A DNA stretch of 64,000 nt from Bog-756 sp963699105 (GTDB lineage Bacteria > Actinomycetota > Acidimicrobiia > Acidimicrobiales > RAAP-2). Made by a program: the position numbers and the translations under genes. Positions 8,951-17,801 of the stretch are shown in pieces. The notes under the pieces were generated by a model. The model searched no databases. It saw only the letters and a program-made list of their open reading frames with translations, and was not told where the DNA came from. Location of the stretch: the NCBI GenBank assembly GCA_963699105.1, contig CAVOTI010000001.1, forward strand, positions 62,001 to 126,000, read 5' to 3'. Position 1 is the stretch's first letter. Each line of letters starts with the position of its first letter.

Positions 8951-10741
8951 GTGATTCCAACGGTTGATTTCGATGACGTGGGTGATGGCCACCGGTCCGG
9001 CGGGCCGATGGAAGACGACGACCTCGAGACGCTGCTGCTCCGGGCCCGGGCGGCCGAGGAGGAGGTCACCCTGCTCCGCCGCCGGCTCCAGGAGAGCCCA
9101 CGCCGGGTCCAGACCCTCGAGGAGAAGCTGCTCGAGACCAAGGGCCAGCTGGCCCAGGCCATCTCCCAGAACGAGAAGCTGACCTTCACCCTGCAGACGG
9201 CCAAGGAGCACGTGGCCAACCTGCGCGAGGAGGTGGAGAAGCTCACCCAGCCGCCGGCGGCCTACGGGACCTTCCTCGGGACCAACGACGACGGCACGGT
9301 CGACGTGTTCTCCGGGGGTCGCAAGATGCGGGTCTCCCTGCATCCCGACATCGACGTCGACGACCTCCAGCGGGGCAACGAGGTGGTGCTCAACGAGTCG
9401 CTCAACGTGATCCTGGCCCGCGAGGGCGAGGGCTCCGGCGAGGTGGTGGTGCTGAAGGAGGTGCTCGAGGACGGGCAGCCGGGCGCTGGTGTTCGGCCGG
9501 GCCGACGAGGAGCGGGTGGCCGAGCTCTCCGACGGCCTGATCGGCGTCAAGCTGCGGGCGGGGGACACCGTCCTCATGGAGTCGCGGACCGGGCTGCTGA
9601 TCGAGAAGCTGGCCCGGCCCGAGGTCGAGGAGCTGGTGCTCGAGGAGGTCCCCGACGTCACCTACTCCGACGTGGGCGGGCTCGACGACCAGATCGAGGC
9701 CATCACCGACGCCGTGGAGCTGCCCTACCTCTACCGTGAGCTGTACCTCGAGCACAAGCTCCCCGCCCCCAAGGGCATCCTGCTCTACGGGCCCCCGGGA
9801 TGCGGCAAGACCCTCATCGCCAAGGCGGTGGCCAACTCACTGGCCAAGAAGGTGGCCGAGGTCACCGGGAACACCAACGCCCGGCAGCTACTTCTTGAAC
9901 ATCAAGGGACCCGAGCTCCTCAACAAGTACGTGGGCGAGACCGAGCGTCAGATCCGGCTGGTCTTCCAACGGGCCCGGGAGAAGTCCGAAGAGGGTGTCC
10001 CGGTCATCGTCTTCTTCGACGAGATGGACTCGCTGTTCCGCACCCGCGGCACCGGCATCAGCTCCGACATGGAGTCGACCATCGTCCCCCAGCTGCTGGC
10101 CGAGATCGACGGGGTGGAGACCCTGAAGGACGTCATCGTCATCGGTGCCTCCAACCGCGAGGACCTGATCGACCCGGCCATCCTCCGGCCCGGCCGACTG
10201 GACGTGAAGATCCGCATCGAGCGGCCCAACGAGGTGGCCGCCGCCCAGATCTTCTCCCGTTACCTGACCCCCGACCTGCCTCTCGACGCCGAGGAGGTCC
10301 GGACGCTGGGCGGGGGGGACCCGGCCAAGGCCACCCAGGCCATGATCGAGACGACCGTGGCCGAGATGTACCGCGAACGACGAGGAGAACCGGTTCCTCG
10401 AGGTCACCTACCAGAACGGCGACAAAGAGGTCCTCTACTACCGCGACTTCGCCTCGGGGGCCATGATCGAGAACATCGTGCGACGGGCCAAGAAGCTGGC
10501 CATCAAGCGGGCCATCGCCGAGGAGACCCGGGGGATCCGGACCGACGACCTGCTGGAGTCGATCCGCCAGGAGTACAAGGAGAACGAGGACCTCCCCAAC
10601 ACCACCAACCCGGACGACTGGGCGAAGATCTCGGGCAAGAAGGGCGAGCGCATCGTCTACATCCGGACGCTCATCAGCGATCGGGACGAGACGACCGGGG
10701 GCCGGTCCATCGAGCGGGTCGGTACCGGTCAGTATCTCTGA
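8951..10741 (+). CDS. arc: Proteasome-associated AAA ATPase Arc/Mpa
   Basis: Hexameric unfoldase that recognises Pup through its N-terminal coiled coil and threads pupylated proteins into the 20S proteasome. Visible in order: coiled coil LRRRLQESPRRVQTLEEKL, OB-fold region AAYGTFLGTNDDGTVDVFS, Walker A GILLYGPPGCGKTLIAKA, pore-loop region YFLNIKGPELLNKYVGETE, Walker B VIVFFDEMDSLF and Arg-finger region ILRPGRLDVKI. The C terminus is GTGQYL, the Gln-Tyr-Leu tail that docks Mpa on the proteasome. Indels at about 9485, 9890 and 10,378. GTG at 8951 follows a weak RBS; ATG at 9008 is an alternative. About 595 residues, normal for the family. Confidence 0.95.
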
Positions 10742-10754
10742 GCACCGGCCAGGA

Positions 10755-10760
10755 TAGGGT
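10755..10760 (+). promoter_or_regulatory. Leaderless -10 box for dop
   Basis: TAGGGT lies 7 nt before the dop ATG at 10,768 and there is no Shine-Dalgarno sequence. dop may therefore have its own leaderless promoter in addition to read-through from arc, whose stop is 26 nt upstream. Confidence 0.5.
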
Positions 10761-10767
10761 CGACTGC

Positions 10768-12265
10768 ATGGCCATCCCGAAGGTCTGCGGCATCGAGACC
10801 GAGTACGGCATCCAGGTGGTGCACGGCGACCCCAATCCCATCGCCGCGTCGTCGGTGCTGATCAACGCCTACGCCCACGATGTGGCCCGCCAGCAGACCG
10901 GCTGGGACTTCGAGGACGAGGCGCCGGGCAACGACGCCCGCGGGCTTCGCCCGCGAGGACGCCATGCCGCCCCAGGTGGAGACCCATCTGGTCAACACCG
11001 TCCTGACCAACGGGGCCCGCTACTACGTCGACCACGCCCACCCCGAGTACTCCACCCCGAGTGCCGCGACGCCCTCGAGTGCCTCCGTTACGACCGGGCC
11101 GGCGAGCTGATCCTCACCCGCTCGATGGAGGCGGCCGACCTGACCGCGCACGACGGGTCGCAGTCTGGTCATCTACAAGAACAACTCGGACGGCAAGGGC
11201 AACTCCTACGGGGCCCACGAGAACTACCTGATGGACCGGGCCGCCCCCTTCACCCGCATCGTGGCCGAGATCACCCCCCACTTCGTGACCCGCCAGATCT
11301 TCGCCGGGGCCGGCAAGGTGGGAGCCGAGACCGGCACGCCACGACGGCCGGCGGGTCGACTTCCAGCTGTCCCAGCGGGCCGAGTTCTTCGAGGAGCAGG
11401 TGGGCCTGGAGACCACCCTCGAAGCGCCCCATCGTCAACACCCGCGACGAGCCCCACGCCGACCCCCACCGCTACCGCCGGCTCCACGTGATCGTGGGGG
11501 ACGCCAACCTGGCCGAGGTGGCCACGTTCTTGAAGGTCGGCACCACCTCGTTGGTGCTGGCCATGATCGAGGACGACGTCTCCGGCTCCCGCAGCCTGGT
11601 GCTGGCCGACCCGGTGACGGCCATGCACGAGGTGGCCCTCGACCGCACGTTCACCACGCCCGCTGCCGATGGCCGACGGCTCGACGGCCACCGCCCTGGC
11701 CATCCAGTGGGAGCTGTACTCGCTGGCCCGCAAGTACGCCGACGACCGTGGGCTCGAGTGCATGGGCGACGAGGCGGTGGGCGAGGAGGTGCTCCGGCGC
11801 TGGGAGGCGGTCCTGAACGGCCTGGAGACCGATCCGATGTCCCTGCACCGACAGCTCGACTGGGTGGCCAAGCTGCAGCTGATCGAGGGCTACCGCGAGC
11901 GCCACGGCTGCGACTGGGGCGACCACCGCCTGGCCGCCCTCGACCTGCAGTACCACGACCTGCGGCCGTCGCACTCCCTGTTCGCCCGCATGAACACCGA
12001 GCGGCTCGTGGACGAGGAATCGGTGGTCGCCGCGGTCACCGAACCGCCCCGGGGCACCCGGGCCTGGTTCCGGGGCCAGTGCCTCAAGAAATGGCCCGCC
12101 GCGGTGGTCACCGCCAACTGGGATTCGCTGGTTTTCGACCTCGGCACCGACCCACTGCGACGCGTCCCTATGATGGACCCCCTGAAGGGCACTGCCGATC
12201 ATGTCGAGGAGCTGCTGGACGCGTGCGCGAGCCCGTCCGAGCTCCTGGACCGATTGAGCAGCTAG
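10768..12265 (+). CDS. dop: Depupylase/deamidase of Pup
   Basis: Dop belongs to the glutamine-synthetase-like Pup ligase family. It removes Pup from substrates and, where Pup ends in Gln, deamidates it. The start is MAIPKVCGIETEYGIQV. The Dop-specific loop region (WDFEDEAPGNDARG) is present and absent from PafA downstream. The catalytic Asp lies in ARYYVDHAHPEYSTPE, followed by YKNNSDGKGNSYGAHENYL, NTRDEPHADPHRYRRLHVI and MMDPLKGT near the end. At least six indels break the frame between 10,945 and 11,670; the C-terminal 198 residues are intact. About 500 residues, as expected. Confidence 0.95.
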
Positions 12266-12275
12266 GGAGAGAAGG

Positions 12276-12301
12276 ATGGCTGAACACGATGGCTGAACGG
12301 G
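12276..12301 (+). repeat. 13-nt tandem repeat over the pup start codon
   Basis: ATGGCTGAACACG is followed at once by ATGGCTGAACGGG, so 11 of 13 bases are repeated with an ATG in each unit. The first ATG follows the RBS GAGAGAAGG and opens a 6-codon frame (stop at 12,294-12,296) overlapping the second ATG, which is the pup start. The offset of 13 puts the two in different frames. Confidence 0.8.
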
Positions 12302-12483
12302 AACAGAAGAAGAAGACCACCACCGAGCGGGAGGACGACGTCGTCGAGGAGGTGCCGGGGTCCTCGGCCACCGGAGACAAGCTCAAGGCCGAGCTGGACG
12401 ACCTGCTCGACGAGATCGACGAGGTGCTGGAGGACAACGCCGAGGAGTTCGTGCGCAACTACGTCCAAAAGGGCGGCGAGTAG
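12289..12483 (+). CDS. pup: Prokaryotic ubiquitin-like protein Pup, Glu-ending
   Basis: A 64-residue disordered tag. The N terminus is Lys/Glu-rich (REQKKKTTTERED), the central Arc-binding helix reads LKAELDDLLDEIDEVLEDN, and the tail is FVRNYVQKGGE. Pup attaches to substrate lysines through its C-terminal glutamate. Because the gene already encodes Gly-Gly-Glu rather than Gly-Gly-Gln, no deamidation is required before ligation. It lies between dop and prcB (5 nt gap), the usual order. The start is the second ATG of a 13-nt tandem repeat; a one- or two-base error there would give a slightly longer N terminus. Confidence 0.95.
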   Translation: MAEREQKKKTTTEREDDVVEEVPGSSATGDKLKAELDDLLDEIDEVLEDNAEEFVRNYVQKGGE

Positions 12484-12488
12484 CCCCG

Positions 12489-13315
12489 GTGACCCTGCCG
12501 CTCTTTTCGACAACCGAAGACCCGGGTCCCGACTTCGCCGGACTGATCCGCCGGCTCCAGCGTTCCGCTGCACCCGACCATCGGCCGTCCGGTCCCGGGG
12601 GCCCGGCGCTGGTCCGGCGCCGGCACGCGAGTTCCGCCACGGCACCACGGTGGTGGCCCTGCGCTTCGCCGACGGCATCGTGATGGCCGGCGACCGGCGG
12701 GCCACCGAGGGCCACGCCATCGCCCACCGTTCGATGGAGAAGGTCTTTCCGGCCGACCGGTACTCGGCGGTGGCCATCGCCGGTGCCGCCGGGCCGGCCG
12801 TGGAGATGGTCCGGCTGTTCCAGACCCAGCTCGAGCACTACGAGAAGGTCGAGGGCGTGGTGCTGAGCCTCGAGGGCAAGGCCAACCAGCTCGGCCAGAT
12901 GGTGCGCGAGCACCTGCCCATGGCCATGCAGGGACTGGCGGTGGTGCCGCTGTTCGCCGGGTACGACCTGGCCCGGGGGACCGGCCGCATCTTCACCTAC
13001 GACGTGACCGGCGGCCACTACGAGGAGACCGAGCACAACGCCACCGGCTCGGGCGGGCGGGACGCCCGGACCACCATCAAGCTCGGATACCGGTCGGGCA
13101 TGGCCCGTGACGAGGCCGTGGAGCTGGCCATCGAGGCCCTCTACGAGGCGGCCGACGAGGACTCGGCCACCGGCGGTCCCGACCTGGTCCGGGGGATCTA
13201 CCCGCTGGTGGCCACGGTGACGGCCGACGGATTCGAGTCGGTGCCCGAGGACGAGGTGGCGGAGCGGTTCGCCGCCCTCATCGAGCGCCGACGGGCCGAG
13301 GGGCGCCAGCCATGA
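12489..13315 (+). CDS. prcB: 20S proteasome beta subunit
   Basis: Catalytic subunit of the proteasome, an N-terminal-nucleophile threonine protease. A propeptide of about 55 residues starts MTLPLFSTTEDPG. After it comes HGTTVVALRFADGIVMAGDRRA, where autocleavage between Gly and the first Thr would expose the catalytic threonine; the conserved Asp (AGDRRA) and Lys (MEKVF) are present. One indel lies in the propeptide (12,560-12,640). From about 12,650 the frame is clean to the stop, which overlaps the prcA start by 4 nt, implying coupled 1:1 synthesis. Confidence 0.95.
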
Positions 13316-14060
13316 CGATGCCGTACTACGTGGCGCCCGAGCAGGTGATGAAGGACCGGGCCGAGTACGCCCAGAAGGGCATCGCCCGGGGCCGGTCGCT
13401 CATCGCCACCACCTACGACCTGGGCATCGCCATCGTGGCCGACAACCCGTCCCGCTCCCTCCACAAGATCAGCGAGATCTACGACCGCATCGCCTTCGCC
13501 GGCGTGGGCAAGTACAACGAGTTCGACCAGCTGCGGGTGTCGGGCATCCGCCACGCCGACACCAAGGGGTACGCCTACAGCCGCGAGGACGTCGACGCCC
13601 GGTCGCTGGCCAACCTGTACGCCCAGTACCTCGGCCAGGTGTTCACCCACGAGATGAAGCCGCTCGAGGTGGAGATCCTGGTGGCCGAACTGGGCACCGG
13701 GCCCGCAACCCGACCAGCTGTACCACATCGCCTACGAGGGGACCATCACCGACGAGGACCGGTACGCGGTGCTCGGGCGGCGAGACCGAGTCGATCGCCG
13801 AGCGCCTGGAGGAACGGTGGACCGACGGTTGGTCGCTGACCGACGCCCTCACGGCCGCCGTGCACGCCCTGGCCGGACCCGACCGCACCCTGGGCGGTGG
13901 CGAGCTCGAGGTGGCCGTGCTGGCCGAGGGGAACGGTCGCCGGGCCTTCCGCCGGCTGGTCGACGCCGAGCTGGAGCTCGCTGCTCGGCCTGAGCCGGGC
14001 CCGCCCCCGGCGCGCCCGGCCTCGCATCCGGGCCAAATGCACCGCCGATCCACCTGCTGA
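13312..14060 (+). CDS. prcA: 20S proteasome alpha subunit
   Basis: Forms the outer gated rings of the proteasome and binds Arc. The N-terminal gate and H0 region read MTMPYYVAPEQVMKDRAEYA, followed by GRSLIATTYDLGIAIVADN, LHKISEIYDRIAFAGVGKYN and EVEILVAELG. No catalytic N-terminal threonine is present, as expected for an alpha subunit. Indels at about 13,700 and 13,780 shift the frame. The end is uncertain: one frame stops at 14,060 after a Pro/Ala-rich tail. It overlaps prcB by 4 nt. Confidence 0.93.
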
Positions 14061-14086
14061 CGTGCCGGTTCGCGGTGTTCGGCCCT

Positions 14087-14104
14087 CCTCACGGTACCGT
14101 GAGG
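14087..14104. promoter_or_regulatory. 18-bp perfect palindrome overlapping the pafA -10 box
   Basis: CCTCACGGTACCGTGAGG is its own reverse complement. Its right half contains TACCGT (14,095-14,100), which is 7 nt from the pafA ATG at 14,108 and fits a leaderless -10 box. A dimeric repressor bound here would block polymerase directly. The same sequence could form a hairpin in read-through transcripts from prcA. Confidence 0.6.
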
Positions 14105-14107
14105 GTA

Positions 14108-15468
14108 ATGGACAAGCGGATCTACGGCCTGGAGAACGAGTACGGGGTGACCTGTACCCTCCGCGGCCAGCGGCGGCTCAGTCCCGACGAGGTGGCCCGC
14201 TACCTGTTCCGGCGGGTGGTGAGCTGGGGCCGTTCGTCCAACGTCTTCCTCGAGAACGGGGCCCGGCTGTACCTCGATGTGGGCAGCCATCCCGAGTACG
14301 CCACCCCCGAATGCGACGACATCGCCGAGCTGGTGGTCCACGACAAGGCGGGGGAGTGGATCCTGTCGTCGTTGGTCGAGGGGGCCGAGGCCCGCCTCCG
14401 CGAGGAGGGCATCCGGGGCGACATCTACCTGTTCAAGAACAACACCGACTCGGCCGGCAACTCCTACGGCTGCCACGAGAACTATCTGACCAGCCGGCGC
14501 GACGACTTCGCCCACTACACCGAGGTGCTGATCCCGTTCCTGGTCAGTCGGCAGGCCTACGCCGGGGCCGGCAAGGTGCTGCAGACGGCCAGGGGGGCAG
14601 TGTTCTGCCTCAGCCAACGGGCCGAGCACATCTGGGAGGGCGTGAGCTCGGCCACCACCCGGAGCCGGCCCATCATCAACACCCGGGACGAACCTCACGC
14701 CGACGCCGAGAAGTACCGCCGGCTCCACGTCATCGTGGGCGACTCCAACATGAGCGAGTACGCCACCTTCCTGAAGGTGGGGGCCACCAGCATCGTGCTG
14801 CGCATGCTCGAGGACCCGTCGACGGTGATGCGCGACCTGACCCTCGAGAACCCGATCCGGGCCATCCGCGAGATCAGCCACGACATCACCTGCCGCCGAC
14901 CGGTCCGTCTGGCCAACGGACGGGAGATGAGCGCTCTCGACATCCAGGGCGAGTACCTCCAGCGGGCCATCCGCTACCGCGACCGCCAAGGACTCTCCCC
15001 GCAGGAGGACCGGGCCCTCCAGATGTGGGAGCACTGCCTCAAGGGCCTCGAGTCCGACCCGCTGTCCCTCCACCGCGAGTGCGACTGGGTGGCCAAGTAC
15101 CGGCTCATCGACCGGCTACCGCGAGCGCCACTCGCTACCCGCTGCACAGCCCCACCGTGTCGCTGCTCGATCTCCAGTACCACGACGTCGACCGCAAGCG
15201 GGGCCTCTACTACCGGCTCCAGGCCCACGACCAACTCGACCGCATCTGCGATGACGCCGACATCGCCGCCGCCATGTCCGTGCCGCCCCAGACCACCCGG
15301 GCCCGGCTGCGGGGCGAGTTCGTGAAGAAGGCCAAGGAGCGGCGCCGCGACTTCACCGTGGACTGGGTCCATCTGAAGCTCAACGACCAGGCCCAACGGA
15401 CCGTGCTGTTGAAGGACCCGTTCAAGTCCAAGGACGAACGGGTGGAGAAGCTCATCGCCGGGCTGTGA
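14108..15468 (+). CDS. pafA: Pup--protein ligase PafA
   Basis: ATP-dependent ligase that phosphorylates the C-terminal glutamate of Pup and joins it to substrate lysines. The start is MDKRIYGLENEYGVTCTL. The catalytic Asp lies in ARLYLDVGSHPEYATPE, then YLFKNNTDSAGNSYGCHENY, NTRDEPHADAEKYRRLHVI and the C-terminal domain with LLDLQYHDVDRKRGLYYRL and LKDPFKSKDERVEKLIAGL. It lacks the insertion loop seen in Dop. Two indels between 15,110 and 15,150 largely compensate each other. About 453 residues, normal for the family. No pafB/pafC genes follow. Confidence 0.95.
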
Positions 15469-15538
15469 GGTGGTCCGCCGGCCGGCCCTCCGGGCGACCG
15501 GTGAACGACCCGAGGGGGTCCGGCTGGGGTAGCGTCCC

Positions 15539-16201
15539 GTGATTGTGACCAGCCAACCTCCCGGCGGCGCCGGGCCGGCGGTCGATCCCAGTCCGGCCGA
15601 GGATGCCGGCCAGGACGATCCGAGGCCGACGACCACGCCACCGCTGCGAAGCCGCACCGTCATCGAATGGGTGATCATCCTGGTGGCGGTGGTGCTGTGC
15701 ACGGTCGTGCTCCGCACCTTCGTGGTCCAGTCGTTCTCCATCCCCTCGCTGTCGATGTACCCGACCCTCCAGGTGGGGGACCGGATCATCGTCAACAAAC
15801 TCAGCTACGACCTCCACAGCGTGCACCGGGGCGACATCGTGGTCTTCGCCCGGCCGGCCCTCGAGGACCAGGAGTACGCCGACCTGGTCAAGCGGGTGAT
15901 CGGGTTGCCGGGGGAGACCATCTCCTCCAAGGGCTGCACCATCTACATCGACGGCAGACCGCTGGCCCAGCCGTGGCTCCCGTCGGGCCCCGACAGCTGC
16001 TCGGCCGCCCTGCCCGACGATCCGCATCCCCAGTTCAACCTGCCCGGACCGGTCAAGATCCCGGCCGGCGAGTACTACGTGATGGGCGACAACCGGACCG
16101 ACTCCGAGGACAGCCGGTTCTTCGGCCCGATCCCGAAGTCGCTGATCGTGGGGCGGGCGGTGGCCGTGGTGTGGCCGTTCAGCCACATCAAGGGCCTGTA
16201 G
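15539..16201 (+). CDS. lepB: Signal peptidase I (first copy)
   Basis: Membrane-bound serine protease that removes signal peptides from exported proteins. A Pro-rich cytoplasmic N terminus of about 40 residues precedes one transmembrane helix VIEWVIILVAVVLCTVVL. The catalytic Ser follows in FSIPSLSMYPTLQVGDRII and the general-base Lys in LVKRVIGLPGE; the C-terminal box is YYVMGDNRTDSEDSRFFGPI. 220 residues, intact. GTG at 15,539 or GTG at 15,545 may be used; TAGCGT at 15,530 is a possible -10. The next gene is a second copy, 109 nt away. Confidence 0.93.
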   Translation: MIVTSQPPGGAGPAVDPSPAEDAGQDDPRPTTTPPLRSRTVIEWVIILVAVVLCTVVLRTFVVQSFSIPSLSMYPTLQVGDRIIVNKLSYDLHSVHRGDIVVFARPALEDQEYADLVKRVIGLPGETISSKGCTIYIDGRPLAQPWLPSGPDSCSAALPDDPHPQFNLPGPVKIPAGEYYVMGDNRTDSEDSRFFGPIPKSLIVGRAVAVVWPFSHIKGL

Positions 16202-16295
16202 TCCTCCCCCCAACATCGGGTGACGGGTCCCCATCGGGGAGGGGCGGCGGGCCGTCGGCCCGGCGGCCCCGAGTAGTCCCAGTACATCGGTGGGG

Positions 16296-16301
16296 TAGCC
16301 T
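16296..16301 (+). promoter_or_regulatory. Leaderless-type -10 box for the second signal peptidase
   Basis: TAGCCT lies 9 nt before the GTG start at 16,311, without a Shine-Dalgarno sequence between them. Confidence 0.4.
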
Positions 16302-16310
16302 CGTCTCCCG

Positions 16311-17204
16311 GTGAACCCCATCGCGCACGAGACGTCGGTCGGGGTCCCCCGAACCCAGGCAACGGCGGGAAGTCCGGCCGTGCCCCGGCCCACGCCGCTC
16401 CGGGTCCCCGAGCTGCCGGTAGACGGAATCTCGTCCCGGACCCGTCCGCCCGAGGCCGTCCCCGAGCTGCCGCCCGACCGATGGCCACCCTGGCTCGAGC
16501 CGCCGGGGGTTCCGTCCGAGGCGGGCCCGGGCCGGGGCCGGTGGGCCCTCGAGTGGCTGGCCGTGCTGGTCGTGGCCCTGGTGCTGGCCGTGGTGGTCCG
16601 CACCTACGTGGCTCAGATGTTCTACATCCCTTCGGGCTCGATGCTGCCCACCCTCCAGGTCGGTGACCGGATCGTGGTGGACAAGCTCAGCTACCACCTC
16701 CACGACGTGCACCGGGGGGACATCGTGGTGTTCCGCCGGCCACCTCTGGAGGACGCCGACTACACCGATCTGGTCAAGCGGGTGATCGGCCTGCCCGGTG
16801 ACACCATCGCCTCCGTCCACGGCCGGGTCACCATCGACGGGAAGCCCCTGGCCGAACCGTGGCTGCCCAGCCCGGCCCCGCAAACCCTGCCGAGCCCGAT
16901 CACCGCCCCCTACAGCCTCAACCATCCCTACAAGGTGCCGCCGGGCCACTACTTCGTGATGGGAGACAACCGGACCGACTCCGAGGACAGCCGGTACTTC
17001 GGCCCCATCCCGGGAAGTCTGATCGTCGGGAAGATGGTGTTCACGGTGTGGCCCCCGAACGGGGTGGCCTGGATCGTGGTGTCGGGGATCATCGTGGTGG
17101 TGGTGGTCCTCCTCGGCCTCGTCTCCCTCCGGTCCCCTCGGAGACGGACCCCGGACGGACCCACCCGGGGCCGGGGTCCGCCGGCTCACGGGAATCACAC
17201 GTAG
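16311..17204 (+). CDS. lepB: Signal peptidase I (second copy, with C-terminal membrane anchor)
   Basis: A second type I signal peptidase, 297 residues. It has a Pro-rich N terminus of about 75 residues, a transmembrane helix LAVLVVALVLAVVVRTYV, catalytic Ser in FYIPSGSMLPTLQVGDRIV, Lys in LVKRVIGLPGD, and HYFVMGDNRTDSEDSRYFGP. Unlike the first copy it continues into a second transmembrane helix (WIVVSGIIVVVVVLLGLVSL) and a basic tail, giving two anchors. The catalytic domains are close relatives, so tandem duplication is likely. Division of labour, for example between Sec and Tat substrates, is an inference from position only. Confidence 0.92.
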   Translation: MNPIAHETSVGVPRTQATAGSPAVPRPTPLRVPELPVDGISSRTRPPEAVPELPPDRWPPWLEPPGVPSEAGPGRGRWALEWLAVLVVALVLAVVVRTYVAQMFYIPSGSMLPTLQVGDRIVVDKLSYHLHDVHRGDIVVFRRPPLEDADYTDLVKRVIGLPGDTIASVHGRVTIDGKPLAEPWLPSPAPQTLPSPITAPYSLNHPYKVPPGHYFVMGDNRTDSEDSRYFGPIPGSLIVGKMVFTVWPPNGVAWIVVSGIIVVVVVLLGLVSLRSPRRRTPDGPTRGRGPPAHGNHT

Positions 17205-17258
17205 CCGGCTTGGACACCGGCCCGGAGGTGTCGATGGCTGTACCGGGGCCGGCCCCGG

Positions 17259-17264
17259 TACACT
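17259..17264 (+). promoter_or_regulatory. Leaderless -10 box for tatA/B
   Basis: TACACT lies 6 nt before the ATG at 17,271 and there is no Shine-Dalgarno sequence, so transcription probably starts at the start codon. Confidence 0.55.
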
Positions 17265-17270
17265 CGGCCC

Positions 17271-17759
17271 ATGCCCTTCCTCAGCCCGGCGAAGCTGCTG
17301 GTGATCCTGGTGGTGGCGCTGGTCGTCCTGGGGCCGGACAAACTGCCCAAGGTGGCCAGACAGATCGGGGGGCTCTGGCACGACTTCCGCCTGTTCCGCC
17401 AGAAGCTCGAGTCCGAGGTCCGGGGCAGCTTCCCCGACCTGCCCTCCACCGACAAGATCACCCAGGCGGTGCGGTCGCCCCTCAGCTTCCTCGACACCCT
17501 GGCCGACTCCCACGCCGCCGAGAACGGCACCACCTCGGGCGGGGCCAACGGCACCGGCGGCACCGGCGGGACCGGTCCCCCCGACCCCACCGGGGACGAG
17601 GTGCAGCCGTCGTCGGGGACCAACCGGCCGGCCGGCACGGTTCGGGCGTTCGAGGAGCCACCGGCCGTTCCCGGGGTGCTGATCACCGACCCCGGCGGCA
17701 TCGTCCACCAGGTTCGCTCCAGCGGAGGGGTCGTGCCCGACGACCCCGGCATGAACTGA
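17271..17759 (+). CDS. tatB: TatA/TatB-family twin-arginine translocase subunit
   Basis: Component of the Tat pathway for folded proteins. It has the family pattern of a short N-terminal helix (LLVILVVALVVLGPDKLP) with the Gly-Pro hinge, followed by the amphipathic helix KVARQIGGLWHDFRLFRQKL. A long Gly/Thr/Pro-rich low-complexity tail completes 162 residues. The long tail and the 'VLGPDKLPK' hinge favour TatB over TatA; the distinction is not certain. The frame is intact and the gene sits directly upstream of tatC. Confidence 0.82.
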   Translation: MPFLSPAKLLVILVVALVVLGPDKLPKVARQIGGLWHDFRLFRQKLESEVRGSFPDLPSTDKITQAVRSPLSFLDTLADSHAAENGTTSGGANGTGGTGGTGPPDPTGDEVQPSSGTNRPAGTVRAFEEPPAVPGVLITDPGGIVHQVRSSGGVVPDDPGMN

Positions 17760-17801
17760 CCCGGCCGTCGCCGCAGTGACCGACGGAGCCGTCCCCTCAC
17801 C

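Noticed and set aside
8951..15468. Programmed frameshifting or pseudogenisation of the proteasome genes
   Set aside because: Indels occur at many unrelated positions, lack slippery-site features, and compensated pairs restore the conserved frame; sequence error is simpler.
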